From Saprospiraceae bacterium (lineage in GTDB: Bacteria > Bacteroidota > Bacteroidia > Chitinophagales > Saprospiraceae): 64,000 nt of DNA. The translations under genes and the position numbers were made by a program. The notes under the pieces are model-generated. The model saw only the letters and a program-made list of their open reading frames with translations. It did not search any database and was not told where the DNA came from. Where the stretch lies: assembly GCA_021604865.1 (NCBI GenBank), contig BQJU01000026.1:31270-95269 (forward strand). The letters are read 5' to 3'. Positions 9,378-18,689 of the stretch are shown one piece after another (the first letter of the stretch is position 1; each line of letters opens with the position of its first letter).

Positions 9378-11306
9378 TTAGTCCAGGAAATATCGTTCCT
9401 CCATCTTTTTAAAATACAGTAAGAAAAAGGCTTGACATGCTTCTCCCCTCAATACAGGTAGATTGTCCTCCCTGGAATGGTATAACCAATCAGAGGGGGC
9501 TAACTCAGCGGTATCCTCGATGTTGTATTTTTTCCTTAGTTGAAAAACCAATTGTGAAAAATCGGAAATACTTACCGGCCCATTTTCAATAGTAGGCCTT
9601 TCCTCATCGGTCTCTAATTCCTGATGGAAAAGCGCCATCCATTGATTTAAGACATTGGCATTGAGCGGCTCCCGGAGCTCGGCTTTATAGGTTTTAAAAA
9701 AGCCTTTAGTACCCCAAAATTGTGCTGCCTGAAATGCTTTATCGTCAGCATCAAGATCATCGAAGTAGGTTAAGACCTGATTATTATCCAATAAAAGCTT
9801 TTGCAGGAGAGGCACAGGAACAGCATTCGTATCGCCTTTCATTTTTAGAGACAGGTGTGCCAGCGTACCGGCCACCTGCCCTAGGCCCATCCATTGTGGT
9901 TCCATGCGAATTGTAGAATAGGCCACATGCGTTGTGGATGCAGCAACCGGTACAATCAACCGGTTAATTTTTTCAGGTAACAAGATACTCAGGGGTACCT
10001 GATAGGGCGATATAGGCAGCAGACAGATATAACCCTCCAGAACTTTATCTTTTACGCTACGCTCTTTCGTTACGGGAAAGCTATCAATCGGAAATTCACC
10101 GGTGATGATACTGTCGGGAAAAATGGTCGATCGCTCGGTAGAACCTTCGGGATTCAGATCATTTTCCGAAAGGGTAGATTTGCCTTTAAGCCTCCTGGCT
10201 TCCCGGACATAAAATTGCCAGGGGAAATGTTCATTGTCGACAAATTCATCCAAAGCAAGATGGTATGCATTGGCCATTTTTCGCTGATCTGCCGGTACTT
10301 CGGGATCATTTTGCGCGAAGTACACCAAGCCTAGTACCAATTCCCGATGTTTTTGAAAAATATTGGCTCGTTGTTCCCAATCGGCTTCGACATAATTCCG
10401 GTTCTCTTCCGGGAAGGGGAATGCTACCGCTCTTGGATTGATATTGACATCATATTTTCGGTTGGGAATTTCCGCGAAGGAAAACACCCGAAGTATGGTA
10501 TTGAAATGGGCAGGATAATAGCCATGCCCTTCCCTAATTACTTTTGGCCCACCGAGCCTTCCGGCCTCCAGATCTTTTAGATAGTCCAGATAAATGGTTC
10601 GATCATATCCCGGAGGGGGTTGTTTGAGCACGTAGCTGTTATCCGGATCATCGGTCATACATAACCTATAAGTGTAGGCAGTTAGGTTGTCGTCACCTTC
10701 ACCGGTGCTTCCCGGTAAAAAGAGGTGATCATCGTGGTCGAAAAAGATTTTACCTGCATGGGGTTCACCAAACTCGCTTTTACTTTCCCGGCCCAAACGA
10801 TAAGCTGCTCCTGCATGTGCGTAAAGATCCCCTTCATAGGTAGCGTCCACAAAAACCTGTGCTTTTAAAGTCAGGATTTCTGCGGTATGGCGATTTTTAA
10901 AAACCGCTTCCACCAGGTTTTGCGATTCCGTTTTGGCATCCTCGATTTGCCAACCTAACAATAGCGTGATGCCAGATTCCTGCTCAATCATCTGCATGAA
11001 AACCTGCTCGGCCACGGATGGCTCGTAGTAGTATCCTACTCTACACTTTTTTTCATCTTCAGATCCCTCGCCGTATTTGTCAATATAATATTGATGAACA
11101 CGTAGGGTAAACTCTTTGAATAAACCGGATATGACTGCTTTGTTTTCGATGTCACTTTTACCCAACCCACTGGTCGACATGCCGCCAATATGGTCATGGT
11201 ATTCTACTAGTGCTACTGGAGCACCTAGTCGCGCAGCTGCTATGGCAGACATGATGCCGGCAGGAGTTCCACCTACCACGACTAAATCAAAATGATCTGT
11301 TTTCAT
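9378..11306 (-). CDS. FAD-dependent oxidoreductase (FAD_oxidored family)
   Basis: 642 residues. The N-terminal dinucleotide-binding fold is visible as DLVVVGGTPAGIMSAIAAAR (residues 7-26), a GxxxGxxxA-type variant, followed by VALVE and GGMSTSGLG. The middle contains the VFVDATYEGDLYAHAGA segment typical of the PF12831 family. These flavoproteins are frequent in polysaccharide-utilisation loci of Bacteroidota and Planctomycetota, but their reaction is generally not known. No signal peptide is evident, so the protein is probably cytoplasmic, acting on an imported sugar or derivative. A 265-base gap separates it from the susD-like gene; I saw no promoter there. Confidence 0.85.
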   Translation of the reverse strand: MKTDHFDLVVVGGTPAGIMSAIAAARLGAPVALVEYHDHIGGMSTSGLGKSDIENKAVISGLFKEFTLRVHQYYIDKYGEGSEDEKKCRVGYYYEPSVAEQVFMQMIEQESGITLLLGWQIEDAKTESQNLVEAVFKNRHTAEILTLKAQVFVDATYEGDLYAHAGAAYRLGRESKSEFGEPHAGKIFFDHDDHLFLPGSTGEGDDNLTAYTYRLCMTDDPDNSYVLKQPPPGYDRTIYLDYLKDLEAGRLGGPKVIREGHGYYPAHFNTILRVFSFAEIPNRKYDVNINPRAVAFPFPEENRNYVEADWEQRANIFQKHRELVLGLVYFAQNDPEVPADQRKMANAYHLALDEFVDNEHFPWQFYVREARRLKGKSTLSENDLNPEGSTERSTIFPDSIITGEFPIDSFPVTKERSVKDKVLEGYICLLPISPYQVPLSILLPEKINRLIVPVAASTTHVAYSTIRMEPQWMGLGQVAGTLAHLSLKMKGDTNAVPVPLLQKLLLDNNQVLTYFDDLDADDKAFQAAQFWGTKGFFKTYKAELREPLNANVLNQWMALFHQELETDEERPTIENGPVSISDFSQLVFQLRKKYNIEDTAELAPSDWLYHSREDNLPVLRGEACQAFFLLYFKKMEERYFLD

Positions 11307-11571
11307 AATTAAAATTAAAAGTAAACTTTCACCCTGGTCATGAGGATGATCGGTAAGAAATAATCAAATGGTATACTTTCCGGAGAAAATGGTTTGACCG
11401 GAAGTAGTATAGAGGCAGGCTTTTACCAGAAGGGCGTGTAGTGCTGTGGACCCAAATTTGCCAAAATGAAACTTGACTGATCAATGCTTCTTTGGCGTTA
11501 CAGGAGAAAATCTCGCTGCATTAAACTTTTAATAATTGCCCAATCTGCTAAAGCTGCCTGCCTCCTTCTAT

Positions 11572-13029
11572 TTAATACCCTGGATTTTGATCTCCAGGTC
11601 CCAGGGCTGGATTAGTATTGATTTCATTTTCTGGTAATGGCCAGAGCAATCTTTCTGTGAGGAAGGTTCTGCCAATGGATGAAAAATATTCTATAACACG
11701 GTTGGTGCGTTTCAAATCCCACCATCTCCGTCTCTCCAAAAGGAATTCATAATCTCTTTCTTTTAACACAGCATCCCGAAAATCCTGCTGATTCATACCG
11801 GCCGGATAATCCACTGGTGATACCGAGAATGGATCATATCCATAACCCCTTCTCTTAATGGTATTTAGCCTTTCCAATGCTGTGGCAGAAGGTCCTCCCT
11901 CAGCCTGACTGGCAGCCTCAGCATAGATCAAGAATGCCTCCGTATACCGGAATAGTGGCACACTAAAGGTTTGCTGCCCATTAGTATCGTCAATAAACTT
12001 TTTAAACAAAATGGGAGTAGTCGGTGGTAGGCTAACGGTCGCTCCACTTGCATCGACATACTCGGTATACAGGTTAAAGGATTTTCTTAAGTCATCATCA
12101 TCCCAGCTGTCGCCGATAAAGGAGTTCTGAATAGGTAACCAAGCGAAAAAACCGGAACCTGAAGGATTGTAAACCGGAACATTGGTGATGTGCAAAAAAT
12201 TTGGAATTTCAGATTGAGTAGTCTCAGAATGCTGTCGGGACATGATGTCCTCAGTATGGGTTTTTTCTCTGAAAATCTGATAAAAATCATCAGGCTCATC
12301 TACCAAAACCAGGGAAAATAAAGAGCTATTTATGACTTCATCAGCAAGGTCGCGAGCCTCGGCCCATTGTTCACGAGTGAGGTAGACCTGTGCCAATAAC
12401 ATTTTAGCTGCCCATTTGGAGGCACGACCTGTGCCATCATCTTGTACATCCGGCAAATCTTTTTCTGCAGCAGTTGCATCCTCAATAATCTGACTGTATA
12501 CCTCATTTTCCGGAGCTCTGGGTGCTGCTACGCCGTCCAGGCCTTTCGTTTCGGTTAGTCTCAAAGGTACCGGACCCCAGCCTCTCACCAATTCGAAATA
12601 GGCGAGGGCTCTCAAAAAGCGGGCTTCTGCTAGTATCTGAGTCTTTAAACCCTGATCCATATCCTCAATATCCGGTACATTGTCCAGAACGGCATTTGCC
12701 CGGTTGATAGCAGAATAAATCCTTCCCCAAATACCTCCGGCGCGGTCTATATTTCGTTGGTCAAGCACCTGGTTGTAAATAGAGATAGGTCCCTGAGATC
12801 CCCTGCCATCGGCAGCTCCGCTATGCAGGACATTAAAAGCGTAATATTCCCAATTGCCATAATATTCATTCCCAAGGGAAGAATAAGCACCTGCAATTGC
12901 AGCCTTGGCATCTGCTTCATTTTTGTAAAAATTGACAGAGGAAATGAGGTTCCTTGGCTCTTCTGCCAGAAAATCTGTGCAGGAAGCCATAGTAAAAACT
13001 GTGATGAGAAGAAAGAATATATTTTTCAT
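11572..13029 (-). CDS. SusD/RagB-like surface glycan-binding lipoprotein
   Basis: 485 residues if started at ATG 13029, which gives a clean lipoprotein signal (MKNIFFLLITVFTMASC). An earlier in-frame start at 13062 would overlap the susC-like gene. The N-terminal SusD_RagB segment (NFYKNEADAKAAIAGAYSSL) and the C-terminal block with RRRWWDLKRTNRV and LLWPLPENEINTNPALG are diagnostic. SusD proteins bind oligosaccharides at the cell surface and act as a lid on the SusC barrel. It begins 22 bases after susC, the usual order. Confidence 0.95.
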   Translation of the reverse strand: MKNIFFLLITVFTMASCTDFLAEEPRNLISSVNFYKNEADAKAAIAGAYSSLGNEYYGNWEYYAFNVLHSGAADGRGSQGPISIYNQVLDQRNIDRAGGIWGRIYSAINRANAVLDNVPDIEDMDQGLKTQILAEARFLRALAYFELVRGWGPVPLRLTETKGLDGVAAPRAPENEVYSQIIEDATAAEKDLPDVQDDGTGRASKWAAKMLLAQVYLTREQWAEARDLADEVINSSLFSLVLVDEPDDFYQIFREKTHTEDIMSRQHSETTQSEIPNFLHITNVPVYNPSGSGFFAWLPIQNSFIGDSWDDDDLRKSFNLYTEYVDASGATVSLPPTTPILFKKFIDDTNGQQTFSVPLFRYTEAFLIYAEAASQAEGGPSATALERLNTIKRRGYGYDPFSVSPVDYPAGMNQQDFRDAVLKERDYEFLLERRRWWDLKRTNRVIEYFSSIGRTFLTERLLWPLPENEINTNPALGPGDQNPGY

Positions 13030-13051
13030 ATCTTTTGATTTAAAGAAGCTC

Positions 13052-16000
13052 TTAGAATCCAACTTTTAACCCAAACGCGAAAGTTCTCGAACTAGGATAG
13101 GCGCTTTCATCAACACCGATGATCAATCTGGAACCGACATTTTGGCTATCTGTTCCCCTTGTATTTACTTCCGGGTCTGGACCAGGATAATCGGTGAAGG
13201 TGGCCAGGTTAATTATTGAGAAGTATACCTGTGCCGAATTTAACCAGGATGAAACACCTAGTTTGGCAGTTGGTAGGTTGTAAGCTAAACGTACGGTTTT
13301 AATTCTCAGGTAAGATCCATCTTCAATAAACCGATCCGATACATCAACCTGTGTGGCACTACTTACCTTGGGGAATTTAGCATTGGGATCGGGGTTTTCA
13401 GCGGTCCAGTAGTTGCCAAACAATTCGGCAAACTGGTTTTGTCCCCGGTTAAAGGAACTCAAGTGGGTACCGGCAGTTGCAAAGAAAATATCGTTACCGT
13501 AGGAACCTTCCAAGAAGACGTTTAAATCAAAGTTTTTATAAGAAAAATTAGAACCAAAACCCAGGAGGAAATCAGGGTGCGGATTGCCAATAATGATGCG
13601 ATCCTGTGTATTGACCACTCCGTCATTGTTTTGATCTACATATTTTATAAATCCTTCGTCATCAAGGCCGTCTTCAACCAAACCATAAAACATACCCATT
13701 GGCTCGCCTTCTCTGGCAATGTTAAGGGTAGAATTAAAAGGTTGACCCAAACCACTACCTAATACATCTTCTCCTCCGGCCAGACTTACGACTTCGTTTT
13801 TATTGAAAGAGATTTGTCCGTAGGCATTCCATTTAAAATCGCTGACCAATAGGTCGGCATCAAGACTCAATTCAATACCAGCGTTTTTAGTGGCACCAAT
13901 ATTTCTCAAAATCGAACCAAATCCAACAGAGGGAGGCAGTGGAACGGAAGCAAGTAAGTCTTCCGTATCTTTACGGTAATAATCGAAGGTAAATCTCAAC
14001 CTATTGTCGATCAAACCCAGATCAAAACCGATATCGAGTTGTTTGGTGGTTTCCCATCTTAAATCCGGATTGGCGATGGCCGCCGGTACAAAACCGATGA
14101 CTTCAGAGCCTCCACCGTAGACAGCAGTGACAGAGTTAAGCCTATTCAACGTTTGATAGGAATTGATACCCTGGTTGCCGGTGATCCCGTAACTAACCCG
14201 CAATTTTAGGTTGTTTACGAATTGGCTGCTAGCCAAAAAAGCTTCGTCAGAAACTCTCCAGGCAAAGGCACCGGATGGGAAATAACTCCATTTGTTATTG
14301 GGTGCAAAACGAGAAGAACCGTCTGCACGAAGACTAGCTGTAAACAAATATTTACCTTTCAGGGTATAATTGACCCGTCCCAATGCAGAGGCCAAGGTCC
14401 ATTCATTGTATCCTGAAGATGGCGGGTTGATGGTTTCTGCGGCACCTAAGTCGTAATTTTCGGTAGTGTTGTTGCTAAAACCTGAAACGCTGGCGCCTAG
14501 ACTTTTAGATTTGTACTCCTGGGCTGTAAAACCGGCAAGAAAACTAAAATCATGAGCGCTTCCAATGGTTGTATTATAGGTTAACAGGTTCTCATTTAGC
14601 CAAGAATAACTTTCAGTCCTGCTTTCAGAAGCTGAACCCCGATCATTGGCATATAAAATAGGCGTAAAGGCTTCATTTGAGGCCAGGTTGAAGTCGGCAC
14701 CCCAAATGGTTTTGAAGGTCAAGCCTTTGGCTAAGGCAACATCCACATAAACATTACCGATAAAAGTATTGAGTACCCGATTGTCTTTGCGCATGGCAAA
14801 TTCCATCGGATTGGTCGTACTTGGATCAATAAAAGTATAAACTTGTGAAAGTTCGGTGGGCAACCCATTTTCGTCATAAATAGGCAAGGTAGGTGGTGCC
14901 GATAAGGCTCCTGAAAGTAAATTTTGACCAAAGTGTCCATTGTCTACATTCTGATAATTGATGATACTACGTGCGAGATTTAGGTTCGTCCCAACTTTAA
15001 TTAATCTATTCACTTCTGTGTCCAAATTCAGGCGTACAGAACCTCTTTTTACACCAGTATTGATCAAAATTCCTTGCTGTTCAAAGAAATTGCCTGACAG
15101 CGAATAACTTGTCTTGTCACTACCCTTAGAAAAAGAGATGGTATGGTTTTGAAGACGGGCTGTTTGATAAACCACATCCTGCCAGTTTGTTCCGGCTCCG
15201 CTTGGGATAGGATCAAAGAAAGGCTGCTGGCCATTATTCTTCAGGTATTCATTAACCACAATTGCATATTGTTGAGCATCCAGCAGCTCAAACTGATTCA
15301 TGACTTCCTGAGCACCAAAGTAGGTTTCTACATTGATTCTGCCTGCCTGGTTTTTGCTTCCTTTTTTTGTAGTCACAATCACAACACCATTCGCTCCTCT
15401 GGATCCATAAATTGCCGTTGCAGAAGCGTCTTTTAGGATGTCTATCGATGCAATATCCGCCGGATTAATAAAAGAAATATCTCCGGTAATGGGATAACCA
15501 TCCACTACATATAGTGGTTCATTGTTTCCAATCATGGAGTTATTACCCCTTATTCTCACCTCGACACGTCCTCCTGGTCTGCCGGAGTTTTGCGTAACTT
15601 GAACCCCTGCCGCCCGGCCTTTTAAGGCTTGAGAGATTTCATACACAGGGAATTCTGCAATTTTCTCGGCATCTACCTGAGTAACAGATCCGGTAAGGTC
15701 GTCCTTTTTTACATATCCATAACCTACTACCACTATTTCATCCAACGCCTGTACATCGGTCGCTAATGTTATATCAATAATGGATTGACCGGCTACTTTC
15801 ATCTCCTGGGTATTGTACCCTACAAAACTAAAGACCAGTACTGCCTCATCTGAAGGCACTTCAATGGAATAGGCTCCATCAATATCAGTAATGGTACCCA
15901 CAGAGGTACCTTTAACACTTACATTTACCCCAGGTAAACCCTCAGGGGCATCTTCACTGGTCACCTTGCCAGTAACTACTTTTTCTTTCAAAACAGTTTT

Positions 16001-16135
16001 CGAGTAGGTATCTGGTGCTTCTCTAGTGCCAGAATGAGCCATTAATACAGGTGAAAAAAACAGCAGCAACAAAAAATATAAGACCAGTTTGCTGTTTTTT
16101 TGAAGAGATCGATGGTTAGAAAATTTTGATTCCAT
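13052..16135 (-). CDS. SusC/RagA-like TonB-dependent outer-membrane transporter
   Basis: 1027 residues: signal peptide (to about 33), carboxypeptidase-regulatory-like domain (about 53-125, VTGKVTSEDAPEGLPGVNV), the SusC signature LDEIVVVGYG, a plug domain (LKGRAAGVQVTQNSGRPG, DILKDASATAIYGSRGANGVV) and a long beta-barrel ending in phenylalanine. It imports oligosaccharides across the outer membrane with TonB energy. It is the first gene of the locus; promoter and operators lie upstream at 16188-16481, giving a leader of roughly 310 nucleotides. No anti-sigma/ECF pair is adjacent, which fits control by the LacI-type repressor instead. Confidence 0.96.
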   Translation of the reverse strand: MESKFSNHRSLQKNSKLVLYFLLLLFFSPVLMAHSGTREAPDTYSKTVLKEKVVTGKVTSEDAPEGLPGVNVSVKGTSVGTITDIDGAYSIEVPSDEAVLVFSFVGYNTQEMKVAGQSIIDITLATDVQALDEIVVVGYGYVKKDDLTGSVTQVDAEKIAEFPVYEISQALKGRAAGVQVTQNSGRPGGRVEVRIRGNNSMIGNNEPLYVVDGYPITGDISFINPADIASIDILKDASATAIYGSRGANGVVIVTTKKGSKNQAGRINVETYFGAQEVMNQFELLDAQQYAIVVNEYLKNNGQQPFFDPIPSGAGTNWQDVVYQTARLQNHTISFSKGSDKTSYSLSGNFFEQQGILINTGVKRGSVRLNLDTEVNRLIKVGTNLNLARSIINYQNVDNGHFGQNLLSGALSAPPTLPIYDENGLPTELSQVYTFIDPSTTNPMEFAMRKDNRVLNTFIGNVYVDVALAKGLTFKTIWGADFNLASNEAFTPILYANDRGSASESRTESYSWLNENLLTYNTTIGSAHDFSFLAGFTAQEYKSKSLGASVSGFSNNTTENYDLGAAETINPPSSGYNEWTLASALGRVNYTLKGKYLFTASLRADGSSRFAPNNKWSYFPSGAFAWRVSDEAFLASSQFVNNLKLRVSYGITGNQGINSYQTLNRLNSVTAVYGGGSEVIGFVPAAIANPDLRWETTKQLDIGFDLGLIDNRLRFTFDYYRKDTEDLLASVPLPPSVGFGSILRNIGATKNAGIELSLDADLLVSDFKWNAYGQISFNKNEVVSLAGGEDVLGSGLGQPFNSTLNIAREGEPMGMFYGLVEDGLDDEGFIKYVDQNNDGVVNTQDRIIIGNPHPDFLLGFGSNFSYKNFDLNVFLEGSYGNDIFFATAGTHLSSFNRGQNQFAELFGNYWTAENPDPNAKFPKVSSATQVDVSDRFIEDGSYLRIKTVRLAYNLPTAKLGVSSWLNSAQVYFSIINLATFTDYPGPDPEVNTRGTDSQNVGSRLIIGVDESAYPSSRTFAFGLKVGF

Positions 16136-16187
16136 AACTAGCTTCAGGTTATTTAAATAATTACTTTTTTAGTGAAGAGGGAATTGA

Positions 16188-16203
16188 TGTTAAACGTTTA
16201 AGC
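16188..16203 (-). promoter_or_regulatory. Degenerate third copy of the LacI-type operator
   Basis: TGTTAAACGTTTAAGC matches 13 of 16 positions of the operator GCTTTAACGTTTAAGC at 16436-16451 and keeps the central AACGTTT. It lies 53 bases before the susC start codon, inside the predicted leader and about 250 bases from the main operator, a distance compatible with DNA looping or a transcription roadblock. Confidence 0.55.
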
Positions 16204-16342
16204 AAAATCGTAAAATTTAGTGTTTTTTAATTGTTCATAGTTGTTGAGCTTAAATTTTGGTGATAAATATGATGGATTTCCAGGGATTTCCTTTTGATCG
16301 GGTAATTCTTGCCTAGTTATAATTAGGCATTGATCGGATAGC

Positions 16343-16379
16343 GTTGTTTCGCAGGGGACATGACATGGCTAAAGCGGAT
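16343..16379 (+). repeat. Dispersed repeat, GTTGTTTCGCAGGGG family
   Basis: The segment starting GTTGTTTCGCAGGGGACAT matches the reverse complement of 35832-35871 over about 37 bases with few mismatches. Related half-sites occur at 2138, 2223 and 35648. It lies in the susC leader region between the two operators. It is not coding on either strand. Confidence 0.55.
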
Positions 16380-16435
16380 GGTTCTCCATCGCTGGTGTTC
16401 TTTTACGCGAACAGCTGCTAGATATATTATTTTTT

Positions 16436-16481
16436 GCTTTAACGTTTAAGCAAACTTACTTAAAAAGCGGGAATTGGCAAA
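16436..16481 (-). promoter_or_regulatory. Promoter and primary operator of the susC-led operon
   Basis: On the minus strand a -33 box TTTG (16481-16478) is followed after exactly 19 bases by the -7 box TAAGTTTG (16458-16451), a full match to the Bacteroidota consensus. The operator GCTTTAACGTTTAAGC (16436-16451 on the plus strand) begins on the last base of the -7 box. It is identical to the lacI operator (reverse complement) over 21 bases including the flanks. The expected start of transcription is near 16445. Confidence 0.8.
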
Positions 16482-16643
16482 TTTTTTTTCATTTTTTTTT
16501 GATAGAATAGAACATTTTGAACATTAATGGATTATTCCCCCACTAATATTTTGAATTTTGCGAGCTGATGAAAGATTGTTGTGATTGAATAACGTTCCCT
16601 TACAAGGGGCATGGAGGTTAAAACGGGATTTTCTAAACAAGGA

Positions 16644-16994
16644 TTAAACAAAAGAATGCCGTTCCTCACTAAGCGCTCCCCGATCCAAAAATCCTTTAAT
16701 CTTTTGGGCCCGCATTTTACTGTGAGTCATACTGGTTTTGAATCGAAGGGGGAGGTAGGCATTGATGAGTTTGCGTTCTTCATTTGTGCTCCACATTTTG
16801 GGATTGGTATTGGCAAGATTGGCAGTGCTATTCAGTTTGTCACCATTAAAGGTCAGGAAACCGGTAGTGCGTCGTGTTTCTGTGATATCCAGACCATACT
16901 GACCAAAATATTCGGCGAAAGCTTCGGGCACTATTACTCTGCCGCGTTGGTTGCTAATGGCTTCATTCCTTCTTGCTAAACTCAAATTCTCCAC
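16644..16994 (-). CDS. Unrecognised open frame overlapping the end of the serine hydrolase gene
   Basis: An open frame of 116 codons from a GTG at 16994, overlapping the last 32 bases of the hydrolase gene in another frame. The composition (many Arg, Asn, Lys, Glu) is more protein-like than the opposite-strand frame over the same DNA. The segment RGRVIVPEAFAEYFG looks like a real protein core. I do not recognise the family. It could be a gene fragment or a former C-terminal extension lost through a frameshift, because the upstream part of this frame closes soon before the GTG. Confidence 0.3.
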   Translation of the reverse strand: MENLSLARRNEAISNQRGRVIVPEAFAEYFGQYGLDITETRRTTGFLTFNGDKLNSTANLANTNPKMWSTNEERKLINAYLPLRFKTSMTHSKMRAQKIKGFLDRGALSEERHSFV

Positions 16995-18285
16995 CCCCTT
17001 GTCTCAAAATCATTTTATTTTCCTTTGGAAGAAATTCCATTTTTAACATGGCCTGGTCAAATTTAAATTGATGAAGTTCATAGGCTTCCAAGGGAAACTT
17101 AGGTTGCCCTGTCCCCTGTCCCATGAGCACATTACCTTCTTTGGTTATCGTGATATCAATGGGGAGACTTGGGCTGCTGTATACGCCCAGATATTGATCC
17201 AGCTCTTCACTTTTAAGTTCCAGAGTCGGCTTAAATTCGGGTAGTGTGTATTCGTTGCCAAAATAAATGCTCAAAGCGCCGATCATAATATCATTCATTG
17301 GCATGACTACACCGTTTGTCGTGTAAGCTATAGCAATACTATCTTCTGGAAAATAGGCAGCCATGGATTGGAAACCATCAATGCCCCCGGTATGCCCAAA
17401 AGCTTTCTTTTCATAGAAGGGCAACTGAAACATGCCAATACCAAAACCATCCACTATTTTTTTCATTTCGCTTAATGACTTATCGGAAATCAATGTGCCG
17501 GTAAATAGTTGGGTATAAAAGGAATTCAAATCTGTCGGGTTTGACACTACAGCTCCAGCGCCTAAGGGGACACTCATATCCGTTTCTGTTGCCAATTCCC
17601 AATTTTGAAGCCTGGTATAGGATAGGGCCTCGTTTTTTAGAGGATTAATTTTATCACCGTAATAAGTATTGCTTAATTGGCAGGGAGTGCTGATGCGATC
17701 TTCGAGGATAGTGGAAAAATATTTGTCCTCCAATTTTTCAGCGATAAACGAAAGCAACACATAGTTTGTATTGGAATATTCCGCCTTTTCATTAGGTTCG
17801 AAAACAGGTTCATTTTCCATGACCCTATTAAGAAGGTCCTGCTGTGTATGAGGCTCTTCCATCCAATTGACGTATTCCTTAGAATTGGTAAAATTGTAAA
17901 GTCCACTTCGATGTCTCAAAAGCTGTTCGATGGTTATTTCCTTTGCGTTGGGTATTTCGGGATAAAACTCAGCCAATTTGGTATTCAGACTTAACTTTTT
18001 CTCTTCAACCAATTGCATAATAATGGTTGCGGTAAACGTTTTTGAAATCGACCCGATGCGGTATTTAGTAATCGCGGAGGCTGGGAATTTATTTTCAACA
18101 TCTGAAAAACCAAAAGCATTTTGATAGACTTCATGGCCCTTTTTAAAAATGGAAATACTGCCCATTCCTTTATCATTGGCTCCAATTTTGGCAAAAAAGC
18201 TATCCATTTTTGCGTTGTCAAAAGTCTGGGCGGTTAAATTAAATGCTAATAAAAGTAAAGTGATTGCAAATACGTTTTTGATCAT
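16963..18285 (-). CDS. Beta-lactamase-family serine hydrolase (class C/PBP type), secreted
   Basis: 440 residues with a signal peptide cleaved after LTAQ (about residue 20). Active-site motifs of the class C beta-lactamase/DD-peptidase fold are SISK (Ser79, Lys82), the YSN triad (Tyr170-Asn172) and HTGG in place of KTG. The C-terminal 100 residues form a separate beta domain, as in many Bacteroidota serine hydrolases. HTGG rather than KTG argues for an esterase or D-aminopeptidase-like activity rather than true antibiotic resistance (inference). It is monocistronic, diverging from the permease gene at 18690. Confidence 0.85.
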   Translation of the reverse strand: MIKNVFAITLLLLAFNLTAQTFDNAKMDSFFAKIGANDKGMGSISIFKKGHEVYQNAFGFSDVENKFPASAITKYRIGSISKTFTATIIMQLVEEKKLSLNTKLAEFYPEIPNAKEITIEQLLRHRSGLYNFTNSKEYVNWMEEPHTQQDLLNRVMENEPVFEPNEKAEYSNTNYVLLSFIAEKLEDKYFSTILEDRISTPCQLSNTYYGDKINPLKNEALSYTRLQNWELATETDMSVPLGAGAVVSNPTDLNSFYTQLFTGTLISDKSLSEMKKIVDGFGIGMFQLPFYEKKAFGHTGGIDGFQSMAAYFPEDSIAIAYTTNGVVMPMNDIMIGALSIYFGNEYTLPEFKPTLELKSEELDQYLGVYSSPSLPIDITITKEGNVLMGQGTGQPKFPLEAYELHQFKFDQAMLKMEFLPKENKMILRQGGGEFEFSKKE

Positions 18286-18689
18286 TTTCTGGTTTGTTTT
18301 TTATTAAAATTCTTTTGGTTGAGCCGCTCTTCGCACTTGTTTGTTTTGTAAGCAAGCTCGTAAATTCCGTAAAGATACATATATGCCACGCCAGATCTAA
18401 GTGTTTTGGTCCAATTGTGTTTTTACTTCGACAAATAACGCTGGAGGGAATCACGGCCTCCAAACCTACGCTAAAAGATAGGATTCGCAGGATTTTACAT
18501 GGTTTCATCTAGTGTCTAGCCTCCTTTATCGAATACTCGGCCCTTTGATGGATAAGTTCTTTGTCAATGGTTATATTTGTTATTGCTGTGATACAGATAG
18601 GAAGCAAAAGAAATTACCCATTACGAGCTTGTTCCTGCTGATTTTCAACTAGAATCCGCTCTAAACAATTCTAAAAAACACCAACCATC
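18286..18689. other. Intergenic region between divergent genes
   Basis: 404 bases separating the serine hydrolase and the permease gene. A TATATTTG box (18572-18579) on the plus strand could serve the permease, but no TTTG lies at the right spacing. It contains one copy of the GGCCTCCAAAC dispersed motif near 18455. No coding frame or RNA gene is supported. Confidence 0.4.

Noticed and set aside
16611..16979. 122-codon frame on the plus strand
   Set aside because: Shadow of the better minus-strand frame; Cys/Phe-rich composition without any family feature.
16963..18285. Antibiotic resistance call for the beta-lactamase-family protein
   Set aside because: SxxK and YxN are present, but the third motif is HTGG rather than KTG, and the protein has an extra C-terminal domain. 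This fits the broad serine-hydrolase group, not a proven beta-lactamase.
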